This document shows positions 35,831-43,144 of a DNA stretch of 64,000 bases, piece after piece. Under the pieces are notes generated by a model. The model searched no databases, was not told where the DNA came from, and saw only the letters and a list, made by a program, of their open reading frames with translations. The stretch's first letter is position 1; the number at the start of each line of letters is the position of its first letter. The stretch spans positions 62,001 to 126,000 of the forward strand of contig NZ_JNXC01000014.1 of NCBI RefSeq assembly GCF_000716595.1, in the 5' to 3' direction. The position numbers and the translations under genes are program-made. Source of the stretch: Saccharothrix sp. NRRL B-16314. Lineage in GTDB: Bacteria; Actinomycetota; Actinomycetes; Mycobacteriales; Pseudonocardiaceae.

Positions 35831-36844
35831 TCACCGGACGGAAGGCGGCAGGTCGAACGGCGGGAAGTGCTCGGGGCCGATGAACGACGTGACCTCCGAG
35901 ATCCGGTCGTCCCGCAGCGTCAGCACGTTGACCGCCCACGCCAGGTGCGTGCCGGCGTCCTCGTCCCACATGTAGCAGCCGACGGCGGGCTGGCCGTTCG
36001 CGCTGGTCACGATGTGCCGCCACGGCGCGCAGCCGCCGATCGGGACGCGCACGACGAAGTCCGACACCGCCTCGATGCCGTGGTACCAGCGCGGCAGCGG
36101 GGGCATCGACCAGGTCACGTCCTCGGTCAGCAGCGCGACCAGGGCGTCCGCGTCGCCGCGTTCCAGCGCGGTGGAGAAGTCGGTCACGACCTGCCGGAGG
36201 CGGGCGTCGCCGATCCGCCGCAACGTCTGCTGCTGCGTGCGCGACGGGACCTTCTCCGCGACGATCCGGCGGGCCCGCGCCAACGCCGAGTTCACCGACG
36301 TGGTCGAGGTGTTCATCATGGCCGCGATCTCGGCGACCGAGAACCCCAGCACCTCGAACAGCAGCAACGCCGCCCGCTGGTTGCCGGGCAGGTGCTGCAA
36401 CGCGGCGACGAACGCCAGCTCGACCGACTCGCGCCGGGTGTAGCTGCCGTCCGGCAGCCCCGAGTCCGGGTACGGCCCGAGCCACGCGACATCCGCCAGC
36501 GGCGCGTCCCCGATTACCGTCCGTTCGCTGGAAGGCCCCAGGTCGACCGGCATGGCCCTTCGTCCCCGGCTCTCGACGGTGTCCAGGCACGTGCGGGTCG
36601 CCACCGCGTACAGCCACGAGCGCAACGAGCTGCGCCCCTCGAACCGGGGCAGCCCTCGCCACGCCCTCAGCAGGGCGTCCTGGAGGGCGTCGTCGGCGTC
36701 GTGGGTGGAGCCGAGCATGCGGTAGCAGTGGGCGTGCAGCTCCCGGCGCAGCGGCTCCACCAGACGGGTGAACGCGTCGCCGTCGCCGTCCTGCGCCCGC
36801 GCCAGGTCGGGCTCCGCGGAACTCGCCGAAAAAACTTCGGTCAC
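35831..36844 (-). CDS. ECF RNA polymerase sigma factor, SigG-like with SnoaL-type C-terminal domain
   Basis: 337-residue extracytoplasmic-function sigma factor of the large SigG-like actinobacterial class. Region 2 (about 25-95, CYRMLGSTHDADDALQDALLRAWR) and region 4 (about 150-205, LPGNQRAALLLFEVLGFSVAEIAAMM) are followed by a ~125-residue NTF2/SnoaL-like domain (about 210-330) typical of this class, which stands in for a separate anti-sigma factor. GTG at 36844; no convincing Shine-Dalgarno. It is divergent, 75 nt, from the alpha/beta hydrolase at 36920, which may be a target. Confidence 0.93.
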   Translation of the reverse strand: MTEVFSASSAEPDLARAQDGDGDAFTRLVEPLRRELHAHCYRMLGSTHDADDALQDALLRAWRGLPRFEGRSSLRSWLYAVATRTCLDTVESRGRRAMPVDLGPSSERTVIGDAPLADVAWLGPYPDSGLPDGSYTRRESVELAFVAALQHLPGNQRAALLLFEVLGFSVAEIAAMMNTSTTSVNSALARARRIVAEKVPSRTQQQTLRRIGDARLRQVVTDFSTALERGDADALVALLTEDVTWSMPPLPRWYHGIEAVSDFVVRVPIGGCAPWRHIVTSANGQPAVGCYMWDEDAGTHLAWAVNVLTLRDDRISEVTSFIGPEHFPPFDLPPSVR

Positions 36845-36919
36845 GAGAGACGATTCTGCCCCACTCCGGGAGTCACCACCTCTGAACGAGCACTTCAGAC
36901 CTGTTCCAGGAGGATCCCG

Positions 36920-37741
36920 ATGACCCAGACCGCCACCGTCGACACCCTGCGCGTCCCGGACGCGCTGCTGCACTACGAGGTGCGGGGCCACGGGCCTCTC
37001 GTGGTGCTCGTGGGCGCCCCGATGGACGCCAGGGCGTTCGAGGCGCTGGCCGACCTCCTCGCGGTCGACCACACCGTGCTCACCACCGACCCCCGCGGCA
37101 TCAACCGGAGCAAGGTGGACGACCCGGACCGCGACTCGACGCCGGAGCTGCGCGCCGACGACCTGGCCCGGCTCATCACCCACGTCGACGCCGGGCCGGC
37201 GACCGTCCTGGGCTCCAGCGGCGGCGCGGTCAGCGTGCTGGCCCTCGCGCAGGCGCACCCGGAGCTGCTGCACACCGTGATCTCGCACGAGCCGCCGCTG
37301 GACCAGCTGGTCGAGGACCGCGAGCGGCTGCTCGCGCAGACCGACGAGATGATCGCGACCTACCTGTCGGGCGACTCCCTCGGCGCGTGGCGGCAGTTCA
37401 TGGCCATCGCCAACATCCACATGCCCGACGAGGTCGTCGAGCACATGTTCGGCGGTGAGCGCGACCCCCAGGACGTCGCCGACGAGCACTTCCAGTACGC
37501 GCACATGCTCCGGCCGACCGTCGAGTGGGTGCCGGACTTCGACGCGCTGCGCTCGGCGGGCACCCGGATCGTGGTCGGCATCGGCGAGGACTCGGGGGAG
37601 GAGCTGTGCGAGCGCACGTCGATCGCGCTCGCCCGGGGACTCGGCGTCGAGCCCACCCGGTTCCCCGGCGGTCACATCGGCTTCGCGGAGGACCCGGAGC
37701 GGTTCGCGGTCCGGCTGCGCGAAGTCCTCAGCGAGGGGTGA
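36920..37741 (+). CDS. Alpha/beta hydrolase
   Basis: 273-residue alpha/beta-hydrolase-fold protein. Nucleophile elbow GSSGGA (near 104-109), HGP near the oxyanion region, acid candidates in the DEHFQYAHM stretch and a final GGHIGF motif with the catalytic His. Similar proteins hydrolyse esters, lactones or C-C bonds, or act as haloperoxidase-like enzymes. ATG at 36920 has AGGAGG 6 nt upstream. It overlaps the convergent MFS gene by 14 nt at the 3' end. Confidence 0.9.
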   Translation: MTQTATVDTLRVPDALLHYEVRGHGPLVVLVGAPMDARAFEALADLLAVDHTVLTTDPRGINRSKVDDPDRDSTPELRADDLARLITHVDAGPATVLGSSGGAVSVLALAQAHPELLHTVISHEPPLDQLVEDRERLLAQTDEMIATYLSGDSLGAWRQFMAIANIHMPDEVVEHMFGGERDPQDVADEHFQYAHMLRPTVEWVPDFDALRSAGTRIVVGIGEDSGEELCERTSIALARGLGVEPTRFPGGHIGFAEDPERFAVRLREVLSEG

Positions 37742-38936
37742 GCGGCGCCCGGCGGTGGTCGACCAGGACCGACAGGCCGGCCACCGCCAACCCGGCCAGG
37801 CTCAAGGCGACGCCCACCCACGCGGTGGAGGTGTAGCCCCACCCCGCGCCGATGGCGAGGCCGCCCAGCCACGCGCCCGCGCCGTTGGCGATGTTCAACG
37901 CCGAGTGGTTGGACGACGACGCCAGCGACGGCGCGTCGGGGGAGGCGTCCATCAGCCGCACCTGGAGCGCGGAGGCCAGGACCTGCGACACCAGGCCCAG
38001 CAGGAACACCGTGCCGAACGCCATCACCGGCGAGGTGGCGGTCAGCGCGAACACCACCAGCACGACCGTGACCGCGGACATGGCGCCGAACACCGTGCCC
38101 ATGACCGACCAGTCGACGAACCGCCCGCCGACCGTGGCGCCGATCGTCATGCCGAGCCCGAACACGGCCAGGACCCACGGCACGGCGGACGACGACAGTC
38201 CGGTGACCTCGGTGGTGAGCGGCGAGATGTAGGAGTAGACGGCGAACATGCCGCCGAACCCGATCATGCCGGTGACCAGCGCGAACCACACCTGCGGGCG
38301 GCGGAACGCGCGGAGTTCGGCACCGATGCCCGCGTCACGGGGAGCGGGGACGCGGGGCAGCCACCGGGCCACCGCCAGCGCCGTCGCGAGCGCGATGACC
38401 GTGACCCCGAAGTACGCGACCCGCCACCCGATCTGCTGTCCGGCGGCGGTGACCACCGGCACGCCGATCAGGTTGGCCAGCGTCAGCCCGACCATGATCC
38501 GGGCGACCGCCGTGCCACGTCGTTCCGGTGGCACGAGGGTGGTGGCGACCACGGCGGCGATGCCGAAGAACGCGCCGTGCGGGAGGCCGGCGACGAACCG
38601 GGCCGTCATCAGCAGGGCGGTGTTCGGCGCCACCGCGGACAGGCCGTTGCCGAGGGCCAACGCGATCGTCAGGCCGATCAGCAGGCCCTTGCGCGGCAGC
38701 TTCGCGGCCAGTCCGGCGATGAGCGGCGCGCCGACGACGACGCCGAGCGCGTAGAGGCTGATCGCGTGGCCCGCGGTGGGGATGGAGATGCCGAACGTGT
38801 CCGCCATCTGCGGCAGCAGGCCCATGGTGGCGAACTCGGTGGTCCCGATGGCGAAGCCGCCCATCGCCAGCGCGCCCATCGCCGCGCCACCGTTGGTCCG
38901 ACGGGTCGCGCTGGACTCGACGGTGGTCGCCGTCAT
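37728..38936 (-). CDS. MFS exporter, DHA1 family (AraJ/SotB-like)
   Basis: 402-residue 12-helix major facilitator transporter. GTTEFATMGLLPQMADTFGIS in helix 1 (first 20 residues of the motif: GTTEFATMGLLPQMADTFGI) and the motif C-like GLPHGAFFGIAAVVA in helix 5 are typical of AraJ/YdhP-type sugar or drug efflux pumps. The N-terminal ~18 residues are polar. Single gene, convergent with the alpha/beta hydrolase. Substrate unknown. Confidence 0.92.
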   Translation of the reverse strand: MTATTVESSATRRTNGGAAMGALAMGGFAIGTTEFATMGLLPQMADTFGISIPTAGHAISLYALGVVVGAPLIAGLAAKLPRKGLLIGLTIALALGNGLSAVAPNTALLMTARFVAGLPHGAFFGIAAVVATTLVPPERRGTAVARIMVGLTLANLIGVPVVTAAGQQIGWRVAYFGVTVIALATALAVARWLPRVPAPRDAGIGAELRAFRRPQVWFALVTGMIGFGGMFAVYSYISPLTTEVTGLSSSAVPWVLAVFGLGMTIGATVGGRFVDWSVMGTVFGAMSAVTVVLVVFALTATSPVMAFGTVFLLGLVSQVLASALQVRLMDASPDAPSLASSSNHSALNIANGAGAWLGGLAIGAGWGYTSTAWVGVALSLAGLAVAGLSVLVDHRRAPLTPR

Positions 38937-39102
38937 GCGTCGCTCCTGTCGTCTGTCCCGAGTCGACAGTGACCGCGCGACCTTGGTTAGCTACCGAAAC
39001 GATTTTAACGGCCCCGCCGCGACCGCTCGCGCGCATGATGCGTGCCCCTCCTCACACGGCGACGAACTGCGATGTCGTATCGGGGGTCCCGGGACGGGCT
39101 GA

Positions 39103-39498
39103 TCAGCTGTCCGGCTGAGGGATGTCCAGGGCGGTGCCGTAGAGGCGGGACGCGCGGAGGGTGATCGTCAGGCGGCGGTCCGGTTCCGGGTTGTCGGCCG
39201 GCTCCGCCTCGACCAGTTCCGCGTCGCCCTCGACCACCGCGAACGACCACACGTCCGGCCCGCTGACGTGCAGTGACACCCGCGGGTTGGCGCGGATCTG
39301 GCGGGCTTTGAGGCGGTCCGCGGTGGTGGAGACGCGGATCGTGCGCTCCACCGGGTCCCACTGGTACAGCACCGTGGACAGGTGGGGTTGCCCGCTGCGC
39401 TTCACGGTCGCCAGCACCCCGAACTGCTGCGCCCCGATCAGGGCCACCAGCTCGTCGTCGGTGAGGGTGCGGGGTGCGGGGCCTGCGTTGACGGTCAT
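39103..39498 (-). CDS. PPOX-class flavin/F420-dependent oxidoreductase family protein
   Basis: 131-residue split-barrel flavin-binding-fold protein (pyridoxamine 5'-phosphate oxidase-like). Recognisable segments are FGVLATVKRSGQPHLSTVLY and RLKARQIRANPRVSLHV, typical of the actinobacterial F420 or FMN-using group. It follows the DHA2 exporter gene by 28 nt on the same strand and belongs to the MarR-exporter-oxidoreductase unit; a role in reducing the exported drug is possible. Confidence 0.9.
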   Translation of the reverse strand: MTVNAGPAPRTLTDDELVALIGAQQFGVLATVKRSGQPHLSTVLYQWDPVERTIRVSTTADRLKARQIRANPRVSLHVSGPDVWSFAVVEGDAELVEAEPADNPEPDRRLTITLRASRLYGTALDIPQPDS

Positions 39499-39526
39499 GT
39501 CGATCTCCTCGGTGAACGGGGGCGGG

Positions 39527-40978
39527 TCAGGCAGTAGGGCGCTTGCGCAGGACGGTCGACGCGACCACGAACGCGGCGGCCAGCAGGGCGGCGGCGATGG
39601 TGAAGGCCACGTGGTACCCGGCGGTCAGGGCGGCGGGCTCGGTGGCGCCCGACGCCAGGTCCTCCTCGGTGCGGGCGGCGGCGAAGGTGGACAGGACGGC
39701 GACGCCCACCGCCATGCCGACCTGCTGCGTGGTGTTGAACAGGCCGGACACCAGGCCCGCGTCGTCCGGCGCGGCGTCGGACATGCCCAGCGAGGTCAGG
39801 GCGGGCAGCACCAGCCCGCCACCCGCGATCAGCAGCATGACCGGCAGCAGGTCGGTGACGTAGTCCGCGTCCACCGGGACCGCGATGAGCTTGAGCATCG
39901 CGCCGAACAGCAGCACCAGCCCGACCAGGAGCACCGCCCGCTCACCGAACCGCGTGTTCAGGCGTGCCGAGACGAACAGCGACACGCCACCGATCGCGAC
40001 CGCCGCCGGCAGCATCGCCAACCCGGTCGCCAAAGCGCTGTAGTGCAACACCTTCTGCATGTAGAGCGCGACGATGATCTGGAACGCGAACATCGCCGAC
40101 AACGTCAGGACCTGCACCAGGTTGGCCCCGCTGACGTTGCGCGAACGCAGGACCCGCAACGGCATCAACGGCGTCTTCGCGGTCGCCTGACGAACGACGA
40201 ACCCCGCCAGCAAGCCAAGGGACAGCGCGCCGAGGCCGAGCGTGTGCGGCGCCGCCCACCCGTGCTGCTCGACCTTCACGACGGTGTAGATGCCGAGCAT
40301 CAGCCCGCTCGTGACCAACCCCGCGCCCAGCACGTCCGCGCCCGCGGTCAGACCGACGCCCCGGTCGGACGGCAGCGCGCGGACCGCGAGGGCGATCGTG
40401 GCCAGGCCGATCGGCAGGTTGATGAAGAAGATCCAGTGCCAGCTCAGCGCGTCGGTGAGCACGCCGCCCAGCACCTGCCCGATGGACGCACCGGCCGCCC
40501 CGGTGAAGCTGAAGACCCCGATGGCCTTGGCCCGCTCGCCGGGATCGGTGAACAGCGTCACCAGGATGCCGAGCACGACCGCCGACGCCATCGCGCTGCC
40601 CACGCCCTGGAGGAACCGCGCGGCGATCAGCAGACCCGGCGTGGTCGCCGCGCCCGCGAGCAGCGACGCGGCGGTGAACACGGCGTTGCCCGCCACGAAC
40701 ATCGCCTTGCGGCCGATCAGGTCACCGAGCCGCCCGGCCAGCAGCAGCAGGCCGCCGAACGCGATCAGGTAGGCGTTGACCGTCCAGCTCAGGCCGGCGG
40801 GGGAGAAGCCGAGGTCCCGCTGGATGGCGGGCATGGCGACGGTGACGATGCTGCCGTCGAGGATCGTCATCAGCATCGCGGCGGACAGCACGGCCAGTGC
40901 GGTCCAGCGGTTGGCGCGGGGCTGGGCGAGCGGTGTTCCGAGCGGTGCTGCGGGCGGTGTTCCGAGCGTGGACGACAT
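39527..40978 (-). CDS. MFS multidrug exporter, DHA2 (EmrB/QacA) family
   Basis: 483-residue 14-helix transporter. LDGSIVTVAMPAIQRDLGFS in helix 1 (motif D1), GRLGDLIGRK (motif A), and WHWIFFINLPIG are the DHA2 signatures. ATG at 40978 has AGGGGAG 7 nt upstream. It lies downstream of a MarR gene with operator-like sequences in the 73-nt gap, so drug-inducible expression is likely. Confidence 0.95.
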   Translation of the reverse strand: MSSTLGTPPAAPLGTPLAQPRANRWTALAVLSAAMLMTILDGSIVTVAMPAIQRDLGFSPAGLSWTVNAYLIAFGGLLLLAGRLGDLIGRKAMFVAGNAVFTAASLLAGAATTPGLLIAARFLQGVGSAMASAVVLGILVTLFTDPGERAKAIGVFSFTGAAGASIGQVLGGVLTDALSWHWIFFINLPIGLATIALAVRALPSDRGVGLTAGADVLGAGLVTSGLMLGIYTVVKVEQHGWAAPHTLGLGALSLGLLAGFVVRQATAKTPLMPLRVLRSRNVSGANLVQVLTLSAMFAFQIIVALYMQKVLHYSALATGLAMLPAAVAIGGVSLFVSARLNTRFGERAVLLVGLVLLFGAMLKLIAVPVDADYVTDLLPVMLLIAGGGLVLPALTSLGMSDAAPDDAGLVSGLFNTTQQVGMAVGVAVLSTFAAARTEEDLASGATEPAALTAGYHVAFTIAAALLAAAFVVASTVLRKRPTA

Positions 40979-41026
40979 GGTTCTCCCCTGTCCGGTTGGC
41001 GACAGGAGGAACCGTAGCGGATAGTT

Positions 41027-41050
41027 TTGTTACAGACAATCTCTTGCGGA
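41027..41050. promoter_or_regulatory. MarR-type operator and shared 12-mer before the DHA2 gene
   Basis: TTGT-TACAG-ACAA (41027-41039) is an inverted repeat of the MarR type. It runs into ATCTCTTGCGGA (41039-41050), a 12-mer that recurs in inverted orientation upstream of the MarR gene (41576-41587). The pair brackets the MarR gene. Confidence 0.5.
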
Positions 41051-41051
41051 C

Positions 41052-41540
41052 TTATCGGGTGCTCTCGCGGGCCCGACGGGCGGTCTGCGGTGCGGTGACC
41101 GGGGTGGCCAAGTGGCCGGTGACCAGCAGGTTCATCGCGTGGAGGAGGGCGTCCCGGTCCTTCTTCGGCAGCGACCCCAGGGCTGCCCGGTGCACGCCGT
41201 CCACGACCTCCTGGCTGCGCTTTGCCAGCTCCGCGCCCTTGTCGGTGACCGCGACGATCCGGGCCCGCCGGTCCGCGCTGGACGGCCGGCGCTCGGCGAG
41301 CCCGGCCTTCTCCAGCGCGTCGACGGTGACGACCATCGTGGTCTTGTCCATGTCGCCGAGCTCGGCCAACTGGATCTGCGTGCGCTCCTCTTCGAGGGCG
41401 TGGACGAGCACGCAGTGCATCCGCGCGGTCAGCCCGATCTCGGCGAGCGCCGCCGCCATCCGGGTGCGCAGCACGTGGCCGGCGTGGTCCAGGAGGAACG
41501 ACAGGTCGGATTCGGTGCGGGCCGGGGCCATGGCGGACAT
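41052..41540 (-). CDS. MarR-family transcriptional regulator
   Basis: 162-residue winged-helix regulator. The recognition region reads IQLAELGDMDKTTMVVTVDALEKAGLAERR with the wing SSADRRARIVAVTDKG. MarR proteins are usually dimeric repressors released by phenolic compounds or drugs. It precedes the DHA2 exporter and PPOX genes and is their probable repressor. ATG at 41540; a second ATG four codons in (41528) is also possible. Confidence 0.94.
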   Translation of the reverse strand: MSAMAPARTESDLSFLLDHAGHVLRTRMAAALAEIGLTARMHCVLVHALEEERTQIQLAELGDMDKTTMVVTVDALEKAGLAERRPSSADRRARIVAVTDKGAELAKRSQEVVDGVHRAALGSLPKKDRDALLHAMNLLVTGHLATPVTAPQTARRARESTR

Positions 41541-41575
41541 GGCCCCAGCCTACTCATCCGGACAACAGTGGATTA

Positions 41576-41587
41576 TCCGCAAGAGAT
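41576..41587. promoter_or_regulatory. Inverted copy of the MarR-region 12-mer
   Basis: TCCGCAAGAGAT, exact inverted copy of 41039-41050, 36 nt upstream of the MarR gene start. Its place suggests autoregulation. Confidence 0.45.
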
Positions 41588-41600
41588 GCAAGAGAACCGG

Positions 41601-42938
41601 TCACAGCGGCGGGTGGGCGTTGCGCAGCAACCCCTGGAACTGCGCCGAGTGCCACCGCCCGACCGGTGGCGCGTCCGGCCACGCGCCGGTCGGCCGCGGC
41701 GAGCCCCACCCGCTGTCGTACGTCGGGTCGCACATCCGCTCGAAGGTCCCCTCGCCGTTCGGCAGCGGGATGCTCGCGCCGTCCGACTCGCCCGGCGGCT
41801 TCATCCACACGTACGCGTCGACGCCGGGCGCGGGCGCCGCGACCGGCCGTTCACCGAGGCCCGTGCCGGTCTGGTTGCACCAGTTGGAGATCAGCAGTCG
41901 GCGGTCGAGCCTGCCGCCGTCGACGTACGCGTCGACGCTGGTCTCCGGGCCCGGTGCGGTCGGCCGGTTCGGGCCGCCCCAGCCGTTGCGGGACGTGTCG
42001 ATCAGCACGCCGGCGTTCTCGCCGAAGCCCACGGCCACCAGCTCGCGCCGGAAGCCATCCACATAGGACAGTTCATCGACGAAGTCGTTCCAGTCGACCC
42101 ACCTGCTCTGCAGGATCGACGTCCCGTTGACCGACGTCTTGACGAGGAACTCCTCGCGCAACGCCGAGTAGTCGGCGACGTTGGCGATGAAGCCGTGCAC
42201 GTTCGCCTTCGTGCTGCCACCCAACGTCGCCGCGCTCACCAGCACGTCCCGGGCGGCCAGGCGGTTGTCCCGCCAGCCGAGGGTGCCGTGGTGGCCGATG
42301 TCCAGGTAGCTGTAGACGTTCCCGATCCGGCCCAGCTTCGCCAGCGCGTACCCGATGCCCTCCACGTAGGTCCCGCGCGCCTTGATCTGGTCGCACGCGG
42401 CCGTGGCCGAAGGGCGCGGCGACACGTGCGTGACCAGGAACGCCACCGCGTTCGGCTCCACGACGGTGACGATCCGGAGGTTCCGGTACGCCGGTTCGGC
42501 CACGATCGAGGCGATGGGGTCGATGAACTCCTGCCGGTACCGCGGCAGGTCGTCAGGCCCCAGGTCGCCGTTGGACGACAGGCGACCGCAGTCCCGGCCG
42601 GGCAGGTTGTGCAGCACGAGCTGCACCACGTCGGCGTCCTGGCCCAAGGCCGCGTCCAAGTGCTCGCGCAGCCCCAACCGGCCGTTCCAGCCCTGGATGG
42701 ACAGGGTGTTGTCGAGCCACACGCCGGTCGGCTGGTCGGACACGGCGTGACCGCCCGGTTCGGCGTCGGCACGCACGGACCAGTCCGGGTTGGCGTAGAC
42801 GCGCGCTCCGACGTACGGGTTGTCCACGCGTGGCGACCACCGAGGGGTCGTTCCGGCGCCGGCAGGGGCGGCGACCGCGAGCGAGGCGGTGAACGCGACC
42901 GCCGTCAGCACGTGGCCGACGCGGATGAGGGATCTCAT
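41601..42938 (-). CDS. Secreted GH6 cellulase/cellobiohydrolase catalytic domain
   Basis: 445-residue exported glycoside hydrolase family 6 enzyme acting on beta-1,4-glucans with inversion. Signal peptide about 1-29; NPYVGARVYANPDWS near the start of the domain, VLHNLPGRDCGRLSSNGD with catalytic D116, VTVVEPNAVAFLVTH, and GFIANVADYSALREE are all GH6 landmarks. There is no carbohydrate-binding module. ATG at 42938 has GGAGG 9 nt upstream. The C-terminal loops with NWCNQTG and TYDSGWGSPRPTGAW fit the cellobiohydrolase-like bacterial group. Divergent from the GH92 gene by ~200 nt. Confidence 0.94.
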   Translation of the reverse strand: MRSLIRVGHVLTAVAFTASLAVAAPAGAGTTPRWSPRVDNPYVGARVYANPDWSVRADAEPGGHAVSDQPTGVWLDNTLSIQGWNGRLGLREHLDAALGQDADVVQLVLHNLPGRDCGRLSSNGDLGPDDLPRYRQEFIDPIASIVAEPAYRNLRIVTVVEPNAVAFLVTHVSPRPSATAACDQIKARGTYVEGIGYALAKLGRIGNVYSYLDIGHHGTLGWRDNRLAARDVLVSAATLGGSTKANVHGFIANVADYSALREEFLVKTSVNGTSILQSRWVDWNDFVDELSYVDGFRRELVAVGFGENAGVLIDTSRNGWGGPNRPTAPGPETSVDAYVDGGRLDRRLLISNWCNQTGTGLGERPVAAPAPGVDAYVWMKPPGESDGASIPLPNGEGTFERMCDPTYDSGWGSPRPTGAWPDAPPVGRWHSAQFQGLLRNAHPPL

Positions 42939-43144
42939 GAACTGCTACCTCCGATGATCACGACGACGTGAAGGAGGCGGTGTGCTGCCACCGTACCGCG
43001 CGGGCGCGACGGCCGGCAGCGATCACGCGGAGGCGGTTTCGCGCTCGCCCGGCCCATGACAACAGTGGACAGAAAGCGCGTCGGAGCTTCCGACCGGCCC
43101 GCCCGGTTGGGTAGACCATGGGCAGTCGAGAGGTGGAGGACGCG

